A DNA stretch of 16,393 nt from an uncultured Thermomicrobia bacterium (GCA_937968015.1 CALBSO010000096.1:1-16393), one strand, 5' to 3'; numbered from the stretch's first letter, positions 1 through 8,633 are shown. Notes: generated by a model not told the origin, from the letters alone. A program made the numbers and translations.

Positions 1-37
1 AACTTGCATACGTCAGGCTTGCAATCGTCTAAGTTCG

Positions 38-934
38 ATTGGCTGCCTACTTAGTCGGAGCGAGGCGCCGGCGCATATTCCCGTCAGCGGCGGGCAATCC
101 CCGGCGCGGCGTGCGTGGGGGCGGCTCCGGCGCAACCCGGTGGCTGTGGCGTCGGCGGTCGTGCTGCTCCTGCTCGCCGCCGTCGCGGTGATCGTGCCAC
201 GCATCATTACGATTGACCCGTACCGGCAGAGCCTCGCGGACTCGCTCCTGCCGCCCGGCACGGCGGGCCACCCGCTCGGCACGGACCATCTTGGGCGCGA
301 TCTGTTGTTGCGGCTGATTGATGGCGCGCGGGTTTCGCTCGCAATGGGCTTCATCGCGGTGGGGATCGCGGTGATTGTCGGCGGGTTCATCGGGCTTATC
401 GCGGGCTATTTCGGCGGGATGACCGACGGTGTCCTGATGCGCCTGATCGAGGTGCAACTGACCTTCCCCGGCATCCTCTTCGCGCTCGTCATTGTCACGA
501 TCCTCGGGAGCGGGCTGACGAAAGCAATGATCGCCATTGGCATCGCCTCGGTGCCCCGGTTTGCCCGCGTGGTCCGTGGTTCGGTGCTCGCGGCGCGGCA
601 TGAGTTGTATGTCGAGGCGGCGAAGAGCATCGGTGCATCGGACCGGCGCGTGATGTTCGTCCATATCGTGCCGCAGGTGCTCGGCCCGGTGATCACCCTG
701 GCGACGCTCGGCCTCGCGAACGCGATCCTCGCCGGGGCGGCACTCTCCTTCCTCGGCCTCGGCCCGCAGCCGCCGACCGCCGAATGGGGCCTGATGCTGG
801 CAGACAGCCGGAAGTATCTGCAAGTGGCGTGGTGGCTCGGCGTCTTCCCCGGCCTCGCCATCATGATCGCCGTCCTCGCCATCAACCTCCTCGGCGACGG
901 CGTCCGCGACGCGCTTGATCCCCGGAGCGAGTAA
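38..934 (+). CDS. Oligopeptide/dipeptide ABC transporter permease, DppC/OppC type (start uncertain)
   Basis: Inner-membrane permease of a peptide or nickel-type ABC importer. It forms the channel with a second permease and is driven by two ATPases. Numbering from the GTG at 140, a hydrophobic helix (4-20) is followed by HPLGTDHLGRD (44-54), the family signature before the transport domain, then GYFGG (90-94), several membrane segments, the EAA loop that contacts the ATPase (EAAKSIGASD, 159-168) and PPTAEWG (211-217). The GTG at 140 would cut into the usual N-terminus: the upstream codons read RRAWGRLRRNP, typical of the cytosolic lead-in of DppC. The frame stays open to the window edge. I chose TTG at 38, which gives 298 residues, the normal length for the family; no good ribosome site is visible, so the true start may lie outside the window. 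Partner operon genes must be upstream. The substrate cannot be told. Confidence 0.9.
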   Translation: MGCLLSRSEAPAHIPVSGGQSPARRAWGRLRRNPVAVASAVVLLLLAAVAVIVPRIITIDPYRQSLADSLLPPGTAGHPLGTDHLGRDLLLRLIDGARVSLAMGFIAVGIAVIVGGFIGLIAGYFGGMTDGVLMRLIEVQLTFPGILFALVIVTILGSGLTKAMIAIGIASVPRFARVVRGSVLAARHELYVEAAKSIGASDRRVMFVHIVPQVLGPVITLATLGLANAILAGAALSFLGLGPQPPTAEWGLMLADSRKYLQVAWWLGVFPGLAIMIAVLAINLLGDGVRDALDPRSE

Positions 935-969
935 CGAGTGGCAGAGGGGATGCGCTCCGTCTCGTTACT
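930..969. terminator. Inverted repeat covering both converging stop codons
   Basis: The arms AGTAACGAG (930-938) and CTCGTTACT (961-969) pair perfectly over 9 bp around a 22-base loop. The left arm contains the TAA of the permease and the right arm contains the stop of the DinB-like gene on the other strand. There is no clear U-tract, so a bidirectional terminator is only a possible reading; it may also be chance similarity around two stop codons. Confidence 0.35.
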
Positions 970-1444
970 TTCTCCTCCCCCAAGTTCCCATCACCTGCCG
1001 CAGGATGGCGAACTCGCCGATGTGGTAGGCGTTATGATCCGCGACGAGCAGGATTTCGCGCAGGACCGTCTGGCCGCTCCCATGCGGAATCGTCGCGGCG
1101 AGGTCGGTCTTTGGATTGCTCGCGATCTCCTCAACCGCTTTGAGATCGGCGCGGAAGGATGCGAGCGTTTGCTCCCATGCGGCGGTGTCCGCTTCCGCAT
1201 CCGGCGCGGGCCAGTAATCGTCCGGCCATCTCATCTCCTGATAATCGGGGTTGCGGACAAAATCGAGGATGTCCCACTGCGCGAGGCGCAGATGTTCGAG
1301 CAAATGCCACGGCGTATACGGCACATTCGGTGGCCGCTGATTCATTGCGTCGGGCGGGAAATCCGCCACCGCCTCATCGAACGTCAGGTGCGCGTTGCCC
1401 CCGCGCAACAGGTGCAGCAGTTGTTCGCGTAGCGCCGTATCCAT
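965..1444 (-). CDS. DinB-fold (DinB/YfiT superfamily) putative metal-dependent protein
   Basis: A 159-residue all-alpha protein of the DinB four-helix-bundle superfamily, whose members include damage-inducible DinB of Bacillus and thiol transferases such as BstA/YfiT types. Visible signatures are PWHLLEHL (45-52), giving a metal-ligand histidine at 51, and DHNAYHIGE (136-144), giving histidines 137 and 141; this H...HxxxH triad is the usual metal site. The length is typical. The start is well supported by a GGAGGAGAGG ribosome site just upstream on the minus strand. It begins only 24 bases after the stop of the HigA-like antitoxin on the same strand, so it may be co-transcribed with the toxin-antitoxin pair. 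It converges with the ABC permease. The reaction cannot be predicted. The family name does not mean it is the DNA polymerase called DinB. Confidence 0.85.
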   Translation of the reverse strand: MDTALREQLLHLLRGGNAHLTFDEAVADFPPDAMNQRPPNVPYTPWHLLEHLRLAQWDILDFVRNPDYQEMRWPDDYWPAPDAEADTAAWEQTLASFRADLKAVEEIASNPKTDLAATIPHGSGQTVLREILLVADHNAYHIGEFAILRQVMGTWGRRK

Positions 1445-1468
1445 TCGCCTCTCCTCCTCGATTCCGTT

Positions 1469-1885
1469 CTACGAACCGCCACCCGTTGCCTGATGGCCGC
1501 TGTCTACGCGCCGCACTTTGGTAAGGAAGTTCTCCGGATGCTCCTCCGCCATCTCCAAGAGACGCAGCGTCGCCCCGCTCGGCGGAGAACTGCCTTGTTC
1601 CCACGCCTTGACCGTCTTATCGCTCACATTGAGCACCCGCGCGAATACTGCCTGCGACAAGTCGAGTTTTTCGCGTAATGTTCGCACGCGCTTCGCGTCG
1701 TACCGAGGGGGCGGTTCGACCGTTGTCTTACGCGTAGTGGTTGTCGCGTAGCGCACGCGGACGCGTGCCTTGCTCTTGTCACCTTGTTTGAAAGCGACGG
1801 CTTGCTTCAATGATTCAAGAAGTAAGTCGCCAAAATTCTCGTCGGTGACGACGATTCGCTCGCTTTTTGGGATTCGATCAAGCAT
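1469..1885 (-). CDS. higA: HigA-like antitoxin / XRE-family regulator
   Basis: A 138-residue antitoxin and probable autorepressor. The N-terminal half (1-60, including a basic and Thr-rich stretch at 38-56) probably binds the toxin. The C-terminal half carries an XRE-type helix-turn-helix: LREKLDLSQAVFARVLNVSD (70-89) followed by KTVKAWEQGSSPPSG, the typical recognition helix and 'WEQG..PSG' turn of HigA/antitoxin proteins that pair with RelE-like toxins. The start is fixed by a strong AAGGAGGAG ribosome site and by the 2-base gap after the toxin stop; longer in-frame starts would run back into the toxin gene. Toxin-first gene order is the HigBA pattern. The DNA-binding domain suggests repression of the promoter upstream of the toxin. 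The family assignment is firm; the exact subfamily name is inferred. Confidence 0.85.
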   Translation of the reverse strand: MLDRIPKSERIVVTDENFGDLLLESLKQAVAFKQGDKSKARVRVRYATTTTRKTTVEPPPRYDAKRVRTLREKLDLSQAVFARVLNVSDKTVKAWEQGSSPPSGATLRLLEMAEEHPENFLTKVRRVDSGHQATGGGS

Positions 1886-1887
1886 CT

Positions 1888-2214
1888 TCACTCCTCCTTC
1901 AATCGTGTTGCCCATGCCGCGAGTAACTTTTTTTGTGCTGACGTCACGTTCCCTTGCGTGGTTTTTGCATACGCGAGAAGGAAATAGACCGTGCCTCCGA
2001 CTTCGATATACAGGTAGGTCACACGCGCCGACCCACATTTACCTCGGCCGGGTAGTGCGACACGGAGTTTTCGCACGCCGTTTGTGTCGCGTATCACATC
2101 TCCGGCGCGCGGGTTGATGCAGAGAGTGTTCTCGACACCTTCCATAATCGGATCCGTCAGTAAATCTGCTGCGGTTTTCTCGAAGAGTTCGGTGTAGATG
2201 AACGCAAATCTCAT
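1888..2214 (-). CDS. higB: RelE/HigB-like toxin of a type II toxin-antitoxin system
   Basis: A 108-residue protein with the hallmark of RelE/HigB mRNA interferase toxins: VRKLRVALPGRGKCGSARV (47-65), then a beta segment LYIEVGGTVYFLLAYAKTTQ (68-87) and a C-terminal helix QKKLLAAWATRLK. Family members of this type inhibit translation by cleaving mRNA at the ribosome; that activity is inferred here. The start is the ATG just after an extended -10 element; the longer in-frame upstream stretch is antisense to rpiB and not credible. No ribosome site precedes the start, which agrees with a leaderless mRNA. The antitoxin follows after 2 bases on the same strand, and rpiB is divergent. The usual RGKSGG motif reads RGKCGS here, a mild variation. 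Confidence 0.85.
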   Translation of the reverse strand: MRFAFIYTELFEKTAADLLTDPIMEGVENTLCINPRAGDVIRDTNGVRKLRVALPGRGKCGSARVTYLYIEVGGTVYFLLAYAKTTQGNVTSAQKKLLAAWATRLKEE

Positions 2215-2220
2215 CGTGGA

Positions 2221-2229
2221 ATCATACCA
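2221..2229 (-). promoter_or_regulatory. Extended -10 promoter of the toxin-antitoxin unit, predicted leaderless
   Basis: Read on the minus strand, TGg-TATGAT (2229 to 2221) matches an extended -10 with a 5/6 hexamer. A TTTCAA hexamer, a weak -35, lies 17 bases upstream (2249-2244). Only TCCACG separates the -10 from the toxin ATG, so initiation about 7 bases downstream would fall on the ATG itself. A symmetric pair, TTGAA (2244-2248) and TTCAA (2261-2265), overlaps the -35 area and could be an antitoxin operator. All are predictions from sequence. Confidence 0.5.
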
Positions 2230-2322
2230 TCTGCCAGTACGCTTTGAAAAGAGATACATCTTCAAATGCGCTGATACACTATCTCGCAACGATGATTGGC
2301 GAAGACGAAAAGGAGTGCCATC

Positions 2323-2796
2323 ATGCGGATCGTTGTTGGCAGTGACCATGCGGGATTCGCGCTGAAGGGGCCGATTGTGCGTGCCCTGATCGAGTGGGGC
2401 CACGACGTGGAGGATGTCGGCGGATACACGGCGGCGGAGGTGGATTTCCCGGACATCGCCGAGCGACTCTGCGGGGCGATCCTCGCAGGGGCAGCGGAGC
2501 GGGGTGTGATGGTCTGCGGGACGGGGATCGGTGCGTGCATGGCGGCGAACAAAGTGCCGGGCATTCGCGCCGCCTTGTGCCACGATGTCCACTCCGCGCA
2601 CCAGTGCGTCGAGCACGACCACGCGAATGTCTGCTGCCTCGGCGCGCAAATCGTCGGCGAATGGCTCGCCCTCGATCTCCTCAAGGCGTATCTCGATGCC
2701 AAACCGAGCACCGAAGAACACTTCCTGCGCCGCCTCGCCAAACTGGCGGAGATGGAGCGGCGAAGTTCGGGGTTTGAGGCTCGGGGTTCGGAGTAA
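2323..2796 (+). CDS. rpiB: Ribose-5-phosphate isomerase B (RpiB/LacAB family)
   Basis: Cytosolic enzyme that interconverts ribose 5-phosphate and ribulose 5-phosphate in the pentose phosphate pathway; some relatives act on other sugar phosphates. It is 157 residues long. It starts with RIVVGSDHAGF (2-12), the substrate-binding SDHAG motif, then VDFPDIA (40-46), the catalytic-cysteine segment VCGTGIGACMAANKVPGIRA (64-83, Cys65), and EHDHANVCCLG (97-107) with the ring-opening histidine 98. The EHDxxN form, instead of the RxHND of E. coli, is the variant I associate with actinobacterial and chloroflexal members. The ATG at 2323 has AGGAG 8 bases upstream; an earlier in-frame start at 2296 lacks support. 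The last dozen residues are encoded by a G-rich stretch in which TCGGGGTT occurs twice (2767 and 2781), so the C-terminus looks extended by low-complexity sequence. It diverges from the toxin-antitoxin unit and converges on clpB. Confidence 0.93.
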   Translation: MRIVVGSDHAGFALKGPIVRALIEWGHDVEDVGGYTAAEVDFPDIAERLCGAILAGAAERGVMVCGTGIGACMAANKVPGIRAALCHDVHSAHQCVEHDHANVCCLGAQIVGEWLALDLLKAYLDAKPSTEEHFLRRLAKLAEMERRSSGFEARGSE

Positions 2797-2845
2797 ACAT
2801 ACCGGAGCCTCGATACGCCTGACCGAGATGGCGGACAAGCAACGA

Positions 2846-2865
2846 GGCGGGGATTGCTCCCCGCC
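2846..2865. terminator. Bidirectional hairpin between rpiB and clpB
   Basis: GGCGGGGA (2846-2853), TTGC loop, TCCCCGCC (2858-2865): a perfect 8-bp G/C stem with a 4-base loop, between two converging stop codons. No long T-run follows in either direction, so it is terminator-like but not a canonical intrinsic terminator. Confidence 0.6.
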
Positions 2866-2890
2866 CATCGTGATCCTTGCGGTTGTCTGT

Positions 2891-5551
<2,661 letters not shown>

Positions 5552-5576
5552 GAGGAAATATCCCTTCTGGAGAGCG

Positions 5577-5603
5577 TTAGCACTCTCGTCCTATCAGTGC
5601 TAA
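5577..5603 (-). promoter_or_regulatory. CIRCE operator (HrcA binding site) of clpB
   Basis: TTAGCACTC (5577-5585), nine-base spacer, CAGTGCTAA (5595-5603). This equals the CIRCE consensus TTAGCACTC-N9-GAGTGCTAA with one base changed (C for G at 5595). It lies 25 bases upstream of the clpB ATG, so HrcA bound there would block transcription when unfolded protein is scarce. No convincing -10 was found beside it; a TTGACA hexamer (5636-5631, minus strand) could be a -35. Confidence 0.92.
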
Positions 5604-5614
5604 CACCCGCAGAA

Positions 5615-5639
5615 ACCTTGATATTCCCCGTGTCAAGGT
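5615..5639 (-). promoter_or_regulatory. HAIR-like inverted repeat (possible HspR site) upstream of clpB
   Basis: ACCTTGA (5615-5621), 11-base spacer, TCAAGGT (5633-5639). The known HspR operator HAIR is CTTGAGT-N7-ACTCAAG, i.e. CTTGA-N11-TCAAG; both half-sites and the spacing match exactly here, while the inner GT/AC bases differ. It overlaps the candidate -35 hexamer and sits 11 bp upstream of CIRCE. No hspR gene is in the window. Confidence 0.55.
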
Positions 5640-5666
5640 GTGGGAGAGGGGATGTGCGCCCGCCGA

Positions 5667-5684
5667 ATCCGTAACTTTACGGAT
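5667..5684. promoter_or_regulatory. Small inverted repeat between clpB and the sigma factor
   Basis: ATCCGTA (5667-5673), ACTT, TACGGAT (5678-5684): a perfect 7-bp stem about 90 bases upstream of the sigma factor ATG. It contains GTAAC, which resembles the AAC core of ECF -35 elements, so it might belong to an autoregulated promoter or be an operator. No firm -10 was identified. Confidence 0.35.
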
Positions 5685-5773
5685 GTGCTACCCCCGATCA
5701 CCCCCTAGACTGGAGTCAGCAGTGATGAAATGAGCGCGACGGCGGGACAGAATGAGTGAGGGGTGAGGCACCG

Positions 5774-6388
5774 ATGACGACGCACTATCTGGTTTCTCAC
5801 GATACCCAGCGAATCGAGCAGGCGAAGATGGGTGACGCGGTGGCCTTCGAGGCGCTGCTCCGGCAGTACGAACGCCCACTGTACGGGTACATCTATCGCC
5901 TGATGTCCGGGAATGCGGACGATGCCGCCGACCTCTTGCAGGAAACCTTCATCAAGGTCTACCGCGCGCTGTCGCATATCCCAACGGATGTCAATTTCCC
6001 CGCGTGGCTCTATCGGGTGGCGCGGAACTGCTGCCTCGATGAGATACGTCGTCGCCGACGCGCCCGCTGGACGGTCTGGGATGGTGCGCAGGGCGTCGCG
6101 ATGGCGGACCACATCGGCGGTGCGGACCCGGAGCAGATGGTGCTCGATCGGGAGGGCAGCAGCGCCGTGAAGGCGGTCCTCGCGCGGATGTCCTCCCGGA
6201 ACCGGGAGGCGCTCATTCTGCGGGAATGCGAGGGAATGTCTTGTGAGGAGATCGGCGTGGTCTTTGGCATCTCACGCAAGGCAGTGAAGTCCACGCTCTT
6301 CCGCGCCCGTGACGAGTTTCGCCGGGTCACTGCGACGCTTCGTCTCGATGGCCCCGCAGCGGAAGGGAGCGACCGATGGGCCGCCTGA
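5774..6388 (+). CDS. RNA polymerase sigma factor, ECF subfamily (sigma-70 family)
   Basis: Redirects RNA polymerase to a special set of promoters, usually in response to an envelope or stress signal. It has 204 residues. Region 2 is at about 25-95 (FEALLRQYERPLYGYIYRL, the DLLQETFIKVYRAL core-binding helix, FPAWLYRVARNCCLDEIRRRRR). Region 4 is at about 130-185, with the helix-turn-helix MSCEEIGVVFGISRKAVKSTLFRARDEFRR that reads the -35. There is no region 3 or extra C-terminal domain. I chose ATG 5774 (GGGGTGAGG just upstream); a GTG at 5756 would add six residues. It diverges from clpB. ECF genes are usually followed by an anti-sigma gene, but here only a 10-codon frame and hairpins follow, so how its activity is held in check is not visible. 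Confidence 0.92.
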   Translation: MTTHYLVSHDTQRIEQAKMGDAVAFEALLRQYERPLYGYIYRLMSGNADDAADLLQETFIKVYRALSHIPTDVNFPAWLYRVARNCCLDEIRRRRRARWTVWDGAQGVAMADHIGGADPEQMVLDREGSSAVKAVLARMSSRNREALILRECEGMSCEEIGVVFGISRKAVKSTLFRARDEFRRVTATLRLDGPAAEGSDRWAA

Positions 6389-6408
6389 TGGATATCATCT
6401 GGACGTGA
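6376..6408 (+). pseudogene. 10-codon frame overlapping the sigma factor end; possible truncated anti-sigma start
   Basis: An ATG at 6376 follows GGAAGGGAG with 6-base spacing and reads MGRLMDIIWT before a stop at 6406. The start overlaps the sigma factor stop (6386-6388), the position where co-translated anti-sigma genes normally begin. Nothing coding follows in any frame; the hairpin pair starts 11 bases later. It may be a relic of a lost downstream gene, or chance. Confidence 0.25.
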
Positions 6409-6418
6409 TCCAACCGCG

Positions 6419-6441
6419 CCCCTTCCCTCCGAGGGAAGGGG
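6419..6441. terminator. G/C hairpin 1 between sigma factor and secreted-protein gene
   Basis: CCCCTTCCCTC (6419-6429), single C, GAGGGAAGGGG (6431-6441): a perfect 11-bp inverted repeat (in practice a 9-bp stem with a 5-base loop). It sits between convergent genes, suggesting a bidirectional terminator or a dispersed palindromic repeat unit. There is no T-run. Confidence 0.55.
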
Positions 6442-6450
6442 AGACGAAAG

Positions 6451-6472
6451 CCCCCTCCTTTGAGGGAGGGGG
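6451..6472. terminator. G/C hairpin 2 between sigma factor and secreted-protein gene
   Basis: CCCCCTCC (6451-6458), TTTGAG, GGAGGGGG (6465-6472): a perfect 8-bp stem, followed by GTTGGGGGTAGG. Its base composition and form are like hairpin 1, ten bases away, as in paired REP-like intergenic repeats. As a terminator it would serve both flanking convergent genes. Confidence 0.55.
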
Positions 6473-6495
6473 TTGGGGGTAGGAACGCTCTCTCC

Positions 6496-7005
6496 TTAGC
6501 CGAGGAAGAGCGAGAACGGGTTGCCGGGCGGGTTCACCTCGCCTGCGCCGAGGAAGATGTGGTCGGTGCTGATGAGATGACCGTCACGATAGAGGCGGAA
6601 GGTAATGCGCGTCGCGTCATGGGCGGTGAAGGCGACGCCGTCAATGCCGTTGTAGGTGCGGAAGCGGAAATCGAGTTTGTTGCCCGCCGCGACCGCCGAG
6701 TCATCGTTCTCCGCCTTGATCAGGTCCACATCGCGGATCTCCACGCCGCCCCTGTCATTATGTGCGGTGATGACGCCGGTGTACTCACTCGGGCCGGGGC
6801 CGTTGCCGCGGTCGGTTGTCCGCAATTGGATGCGGTCGCCGTCGAACCAGATGTAGTAGCCGAAATCCACATCCTTATCCATCGCCGGTTGGCCGGCCGC
6901 CGCGCTCGCGGGGGCGGTCGCCGGTGTGTTCGCCGCGAAGACAGTTCCCGCAAGGAGCATCACCAGCGCGAGCGCACTGCCTGCGGCAAGGAGCATCTTT
7001 TTCAT
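6496..7005 (-). CDS. Small secreted protein of unknown function
   Basis: A 169-residue exported protein. It has a clear signal peptide: KK at 2-3, a hydrophobic core (4-20), and a VFA-A junction with probable signal peptidase I cleavage after Ala24. A Thr/Ala/Pro-rich linker (about 25-42) leads to a compact domain of about 125 residues that looks all-beta by pattern (YYIWFDGDRIQLRTTDRG, YTGVITAHNDRGGVEIRDVDL, LDFRFRTYNGIDGVAF, RITFRLYRDGHLISTDHIFLG). It has no cysteines and no catalytic motif that I recognise. Similar short exported domains of unknown function occur, as I recall, in chloroflexal and actinobacterial genomes; this could not be checked. The start has GGAGGG upstream. It is transcribed alone, divergent from the CNNM gene and convergent with the sigma factor. 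It may be surface-retained or released; no lipobox or sorting signal is seen. Confidence 0.8.
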   Translation of the reverse strand: MKKMLLAAGSALALVMLLAGTVFAANTPATAPASAAAGQPAMDKDVDFGYYIWFDGDRIQLRTTDRGNGPGPSEYTGVITAHNDRGGVEIRDVDLIKAENDDSAVAAGNKLDFRFRTYNGIDGVAFTAHDATRITFRLYRDGHLISTDHIFLGAGEVNPPGNPFSLFLG

Positions 7006-7143
7006 GGTACGTGTCCCTCCGAATTGGTACCGATGTCCGTCACGCCGTTATCCCGGGATGCCTGCGCTACCCGTAGCACGCGTCGGAGATCGCTGAAGAT
7101 TCGCGGAAATTGAAAGTAAAGTGCAAAAATCTTTTTACCTGAC

Positions 7144-7170
7144 CCCCGCTGGCGGGGCCCATGCTATACT
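7144..7170 (+). promoter_or_regulatory. Extended -10 promoter with embedded palindrome, upstream of the CNNM gene
   Basis: TGc-TATACT (7162-7170) is a good extended -10 with a 5/6 hexamer. The -35 area has no recognisable hexamer but holds an inverted repeat, CCCCGC-TG-GCGGGG (7144-7157), which could be an activator or repressor site. A start near 7177 gives a leader of about 90 bases, with a CCCC/GGGG pair in it, ahead of GGAGGGG and the ATG at 7266. No known riboswitch class was recognised. Confidence 0.5.
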
Positions 7171-7265
7171 TTTGTCAATGGAATGGTTCGGTCCCGGCGC
7201 GTTCTGAGCCGCGCGTGCGTTCTTGCCCCTGTCGCCGGGGCTGTCATGGAGGGGTTCCTCGTTAC

Positions 7266-8633
7266 ATGAGCGCTGAAGTTTGGAGAACGATCGCCGGGCT
7301 GGCGACACTTGCCCTGATCGTCTTCCTCAATGCCTATTTTGTCGCGACCGAGTATGGCCTCGTCGCCTCCCGCCGCAGCCGGATCGAGCAACTGGCACGG
7401 GAAGGGAACACCCGGGCGCGCTGGGTGAAGGGTGCGCTCGCCAATCTCAATCCGTATATCTCCGCGACGCAGATCGGCATCACGATCGCCGGGTTGGCGC
7501 TCGGCTATCTCGGCGAGCCGGTCGTCGCCAGATTGATCGAGCCTGCTTTCGCGTGGCTGCCGGCCAATCTGCCGGTGATCTCCGCGCATATCATCGCCAT
7601 CGTCGTCTCCTTTCTCCTCGTCACCTATGTCACGGTGCTGATGAGCGAGCTCTTACCGAAGCGCATCGCTATCCAGAACCCGGAGCGAATGGCATTGCTG
7701 GTGATTGGCCCGATCCGTCTCTTCCTGATCGTTTTTCGCCCCTTGATTGCCGTCCTGAACAATAGCGCGAATTTCCTTCTCAGGCGGCTCGGCCTCGGCG
7801 ATACGAGCGAGCGCGGGACGTACACCGAAGAAGAATTGCGCATCCTCGTGCGGGAGAGCGAGCAGGCAGGAACGCTCGAAACGGGCGAGCGCGAGTTGAT
7901 TGACCGCGTCTTCTCCTTCGCGGATAAGGAAGCGCAGCAGGTGATGATACCGCGTACGCAGGTCGCCGGGATCGAGCAGCACACGCGGATCGCCGACGTC
8001 GCGCCACAGATTGCGACGAGCACCTATACCCGCTTCCCCGTCTATGAAGAAAACCTCGATACGATCCGCGGTATGGTGCATGTCAAGGACATCATCGCGG
8101 CGGTCGGCTCCGGCCGGGATCAGGAATCGGTCGAGGCGATCATGCGCCCGGTGCTCGTCGTGCCGGAATCGGTGCATATTGACGACCTGATGCTCGAAAT
8201 GCGCCGCCGCCACACGCACATGGCGATTCTCGTGGATGACTACGGCGGCACGGCGGGCCTCGTCACAATGGAAGATTTGATCGAGGAACTGGTAGGTGAC
8301 ATCGAGGACGAATTCGACCGCGCCGCACCGCAACTGCAGCGGAACGCGGACGGCAGTATCACGCTCGACGGCCGCACGCCGATCGCGGAAGTCCGCGCGA
8401 TGGTGCCGCTTGGCGATGTGGACGATGGCTACGAGACAATCGCCGGGTACGTCCTCGATCGCATGGGGCGCATCCCGAAGGCGGGCGAGAGCATCGAGAC
8501 GGACCACCTCCTCATCCGCGTGGATCGGATGGACCACCTCCGGATCGCGCAGGTCACCCTGACGCGAACCGACGGCACGACGCGGCAGACGGCCGATGAT
8601 CTGCCCGCGCGCGACACCGCCGTCGCTGATTAG
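7266..8633 (+). CDS. CNNM/CorC (HlyC) family membrane protein with CBS pair
   Basis: Membrane protein of the CNNM/CorC family, linked to magnesium or cobalt efflux and often annotated as 'hemolysin'. It has 455 residues. The DUF21/CNNM membrane domain (1-195) has segments at about 8-28, 70-92, 105-126 and 142-165, with the conserved SELLPKRIA (127-135). Next come a CBS pair (about 215-340, starting near VMIPRTQV, with FPVY and GMVHVKDI) and the signature DDYGGTAGLVTMEDLIEELVGDI (324-346). The CorC/HlyC C-terminal domain (about 355-435) includes DGRTPI and TIAGYVLDRMGRIP. All parts are present and of normal length. The CBS pair probably binds Mg-ATP and gates transport. The ATG at 7266 (GGAGGGG, 10-base spacing) was chosen over an upstream in-frame ATG at 7161 that overlaps the -10. 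It is a single-gene unit. The ion specificity is inferred from the family only. Confidence 0.93.
   Translation: MSAEVWRTIAGLATLALIVFLNAYFVATEYGLVASRRSRIEQLAREGNTRARWVKGALANLNPYISATQIGITIAGLALGYLGEPVVARLIEPAFAWLPANLPVISAHIIAIVVSFLLVTYVTVLMSELLPKRIAIQNPERMALLVIGPIRLFLIVFRPLIAVLNNSANFLLRRLGLGDTSERGTYTEEELRILVRESEQAGTLETGERELIDRVFSFADKEAQQVMIPRTQVAGIEQHTRIADVAPQIATSTYTRFPVYEENLDTIRGMVHVKDIIAAVGSGRDQESVEAIMRPVLVVPESVHIDDLMLEMRRRHTHMAILVDDYGGTAGLVTMEDLIEELVGDIEDEFDRAAPQLQRNADGSITLDGRTPIAEVRAMVPLGDVDDGYETIAGYVLDRMGRIPKAGESIETDHLLIRVDRMDHLRIAQVTLTRTDGTTRQTADDLPARDTAVAD

Noticed and set aside
47..823. Minus-strand open frame opposite the ABC permease
   Set aside because: Shadow of the permease: very rich in His, Arg, Asp and Glu without any recognisable motif.
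1886..2038. Longer start for the antitoxin inside the toxin gene
   Set aside because: The ATG at 1885 has a near-perfect Shine-Dalgarno and gives a normal HigA length; the extension would encode antitoxin and toxin in overlapping frames without need.
6419..6472. Two hairpins considered as the start of a CRISPR array
   Set aside because: The two palindromes differ in sequence, there are only two, and there are no spacers or cas genes.
7161..7265. Longer start for the CNNM protein at ATG 7161
   Set aside because: The ATG overlaps the predicted -10 and the added residues are Cys/Arg-rich and unlike the family; ATG 7266 has a ribosome site and gives the normal N-terminus.
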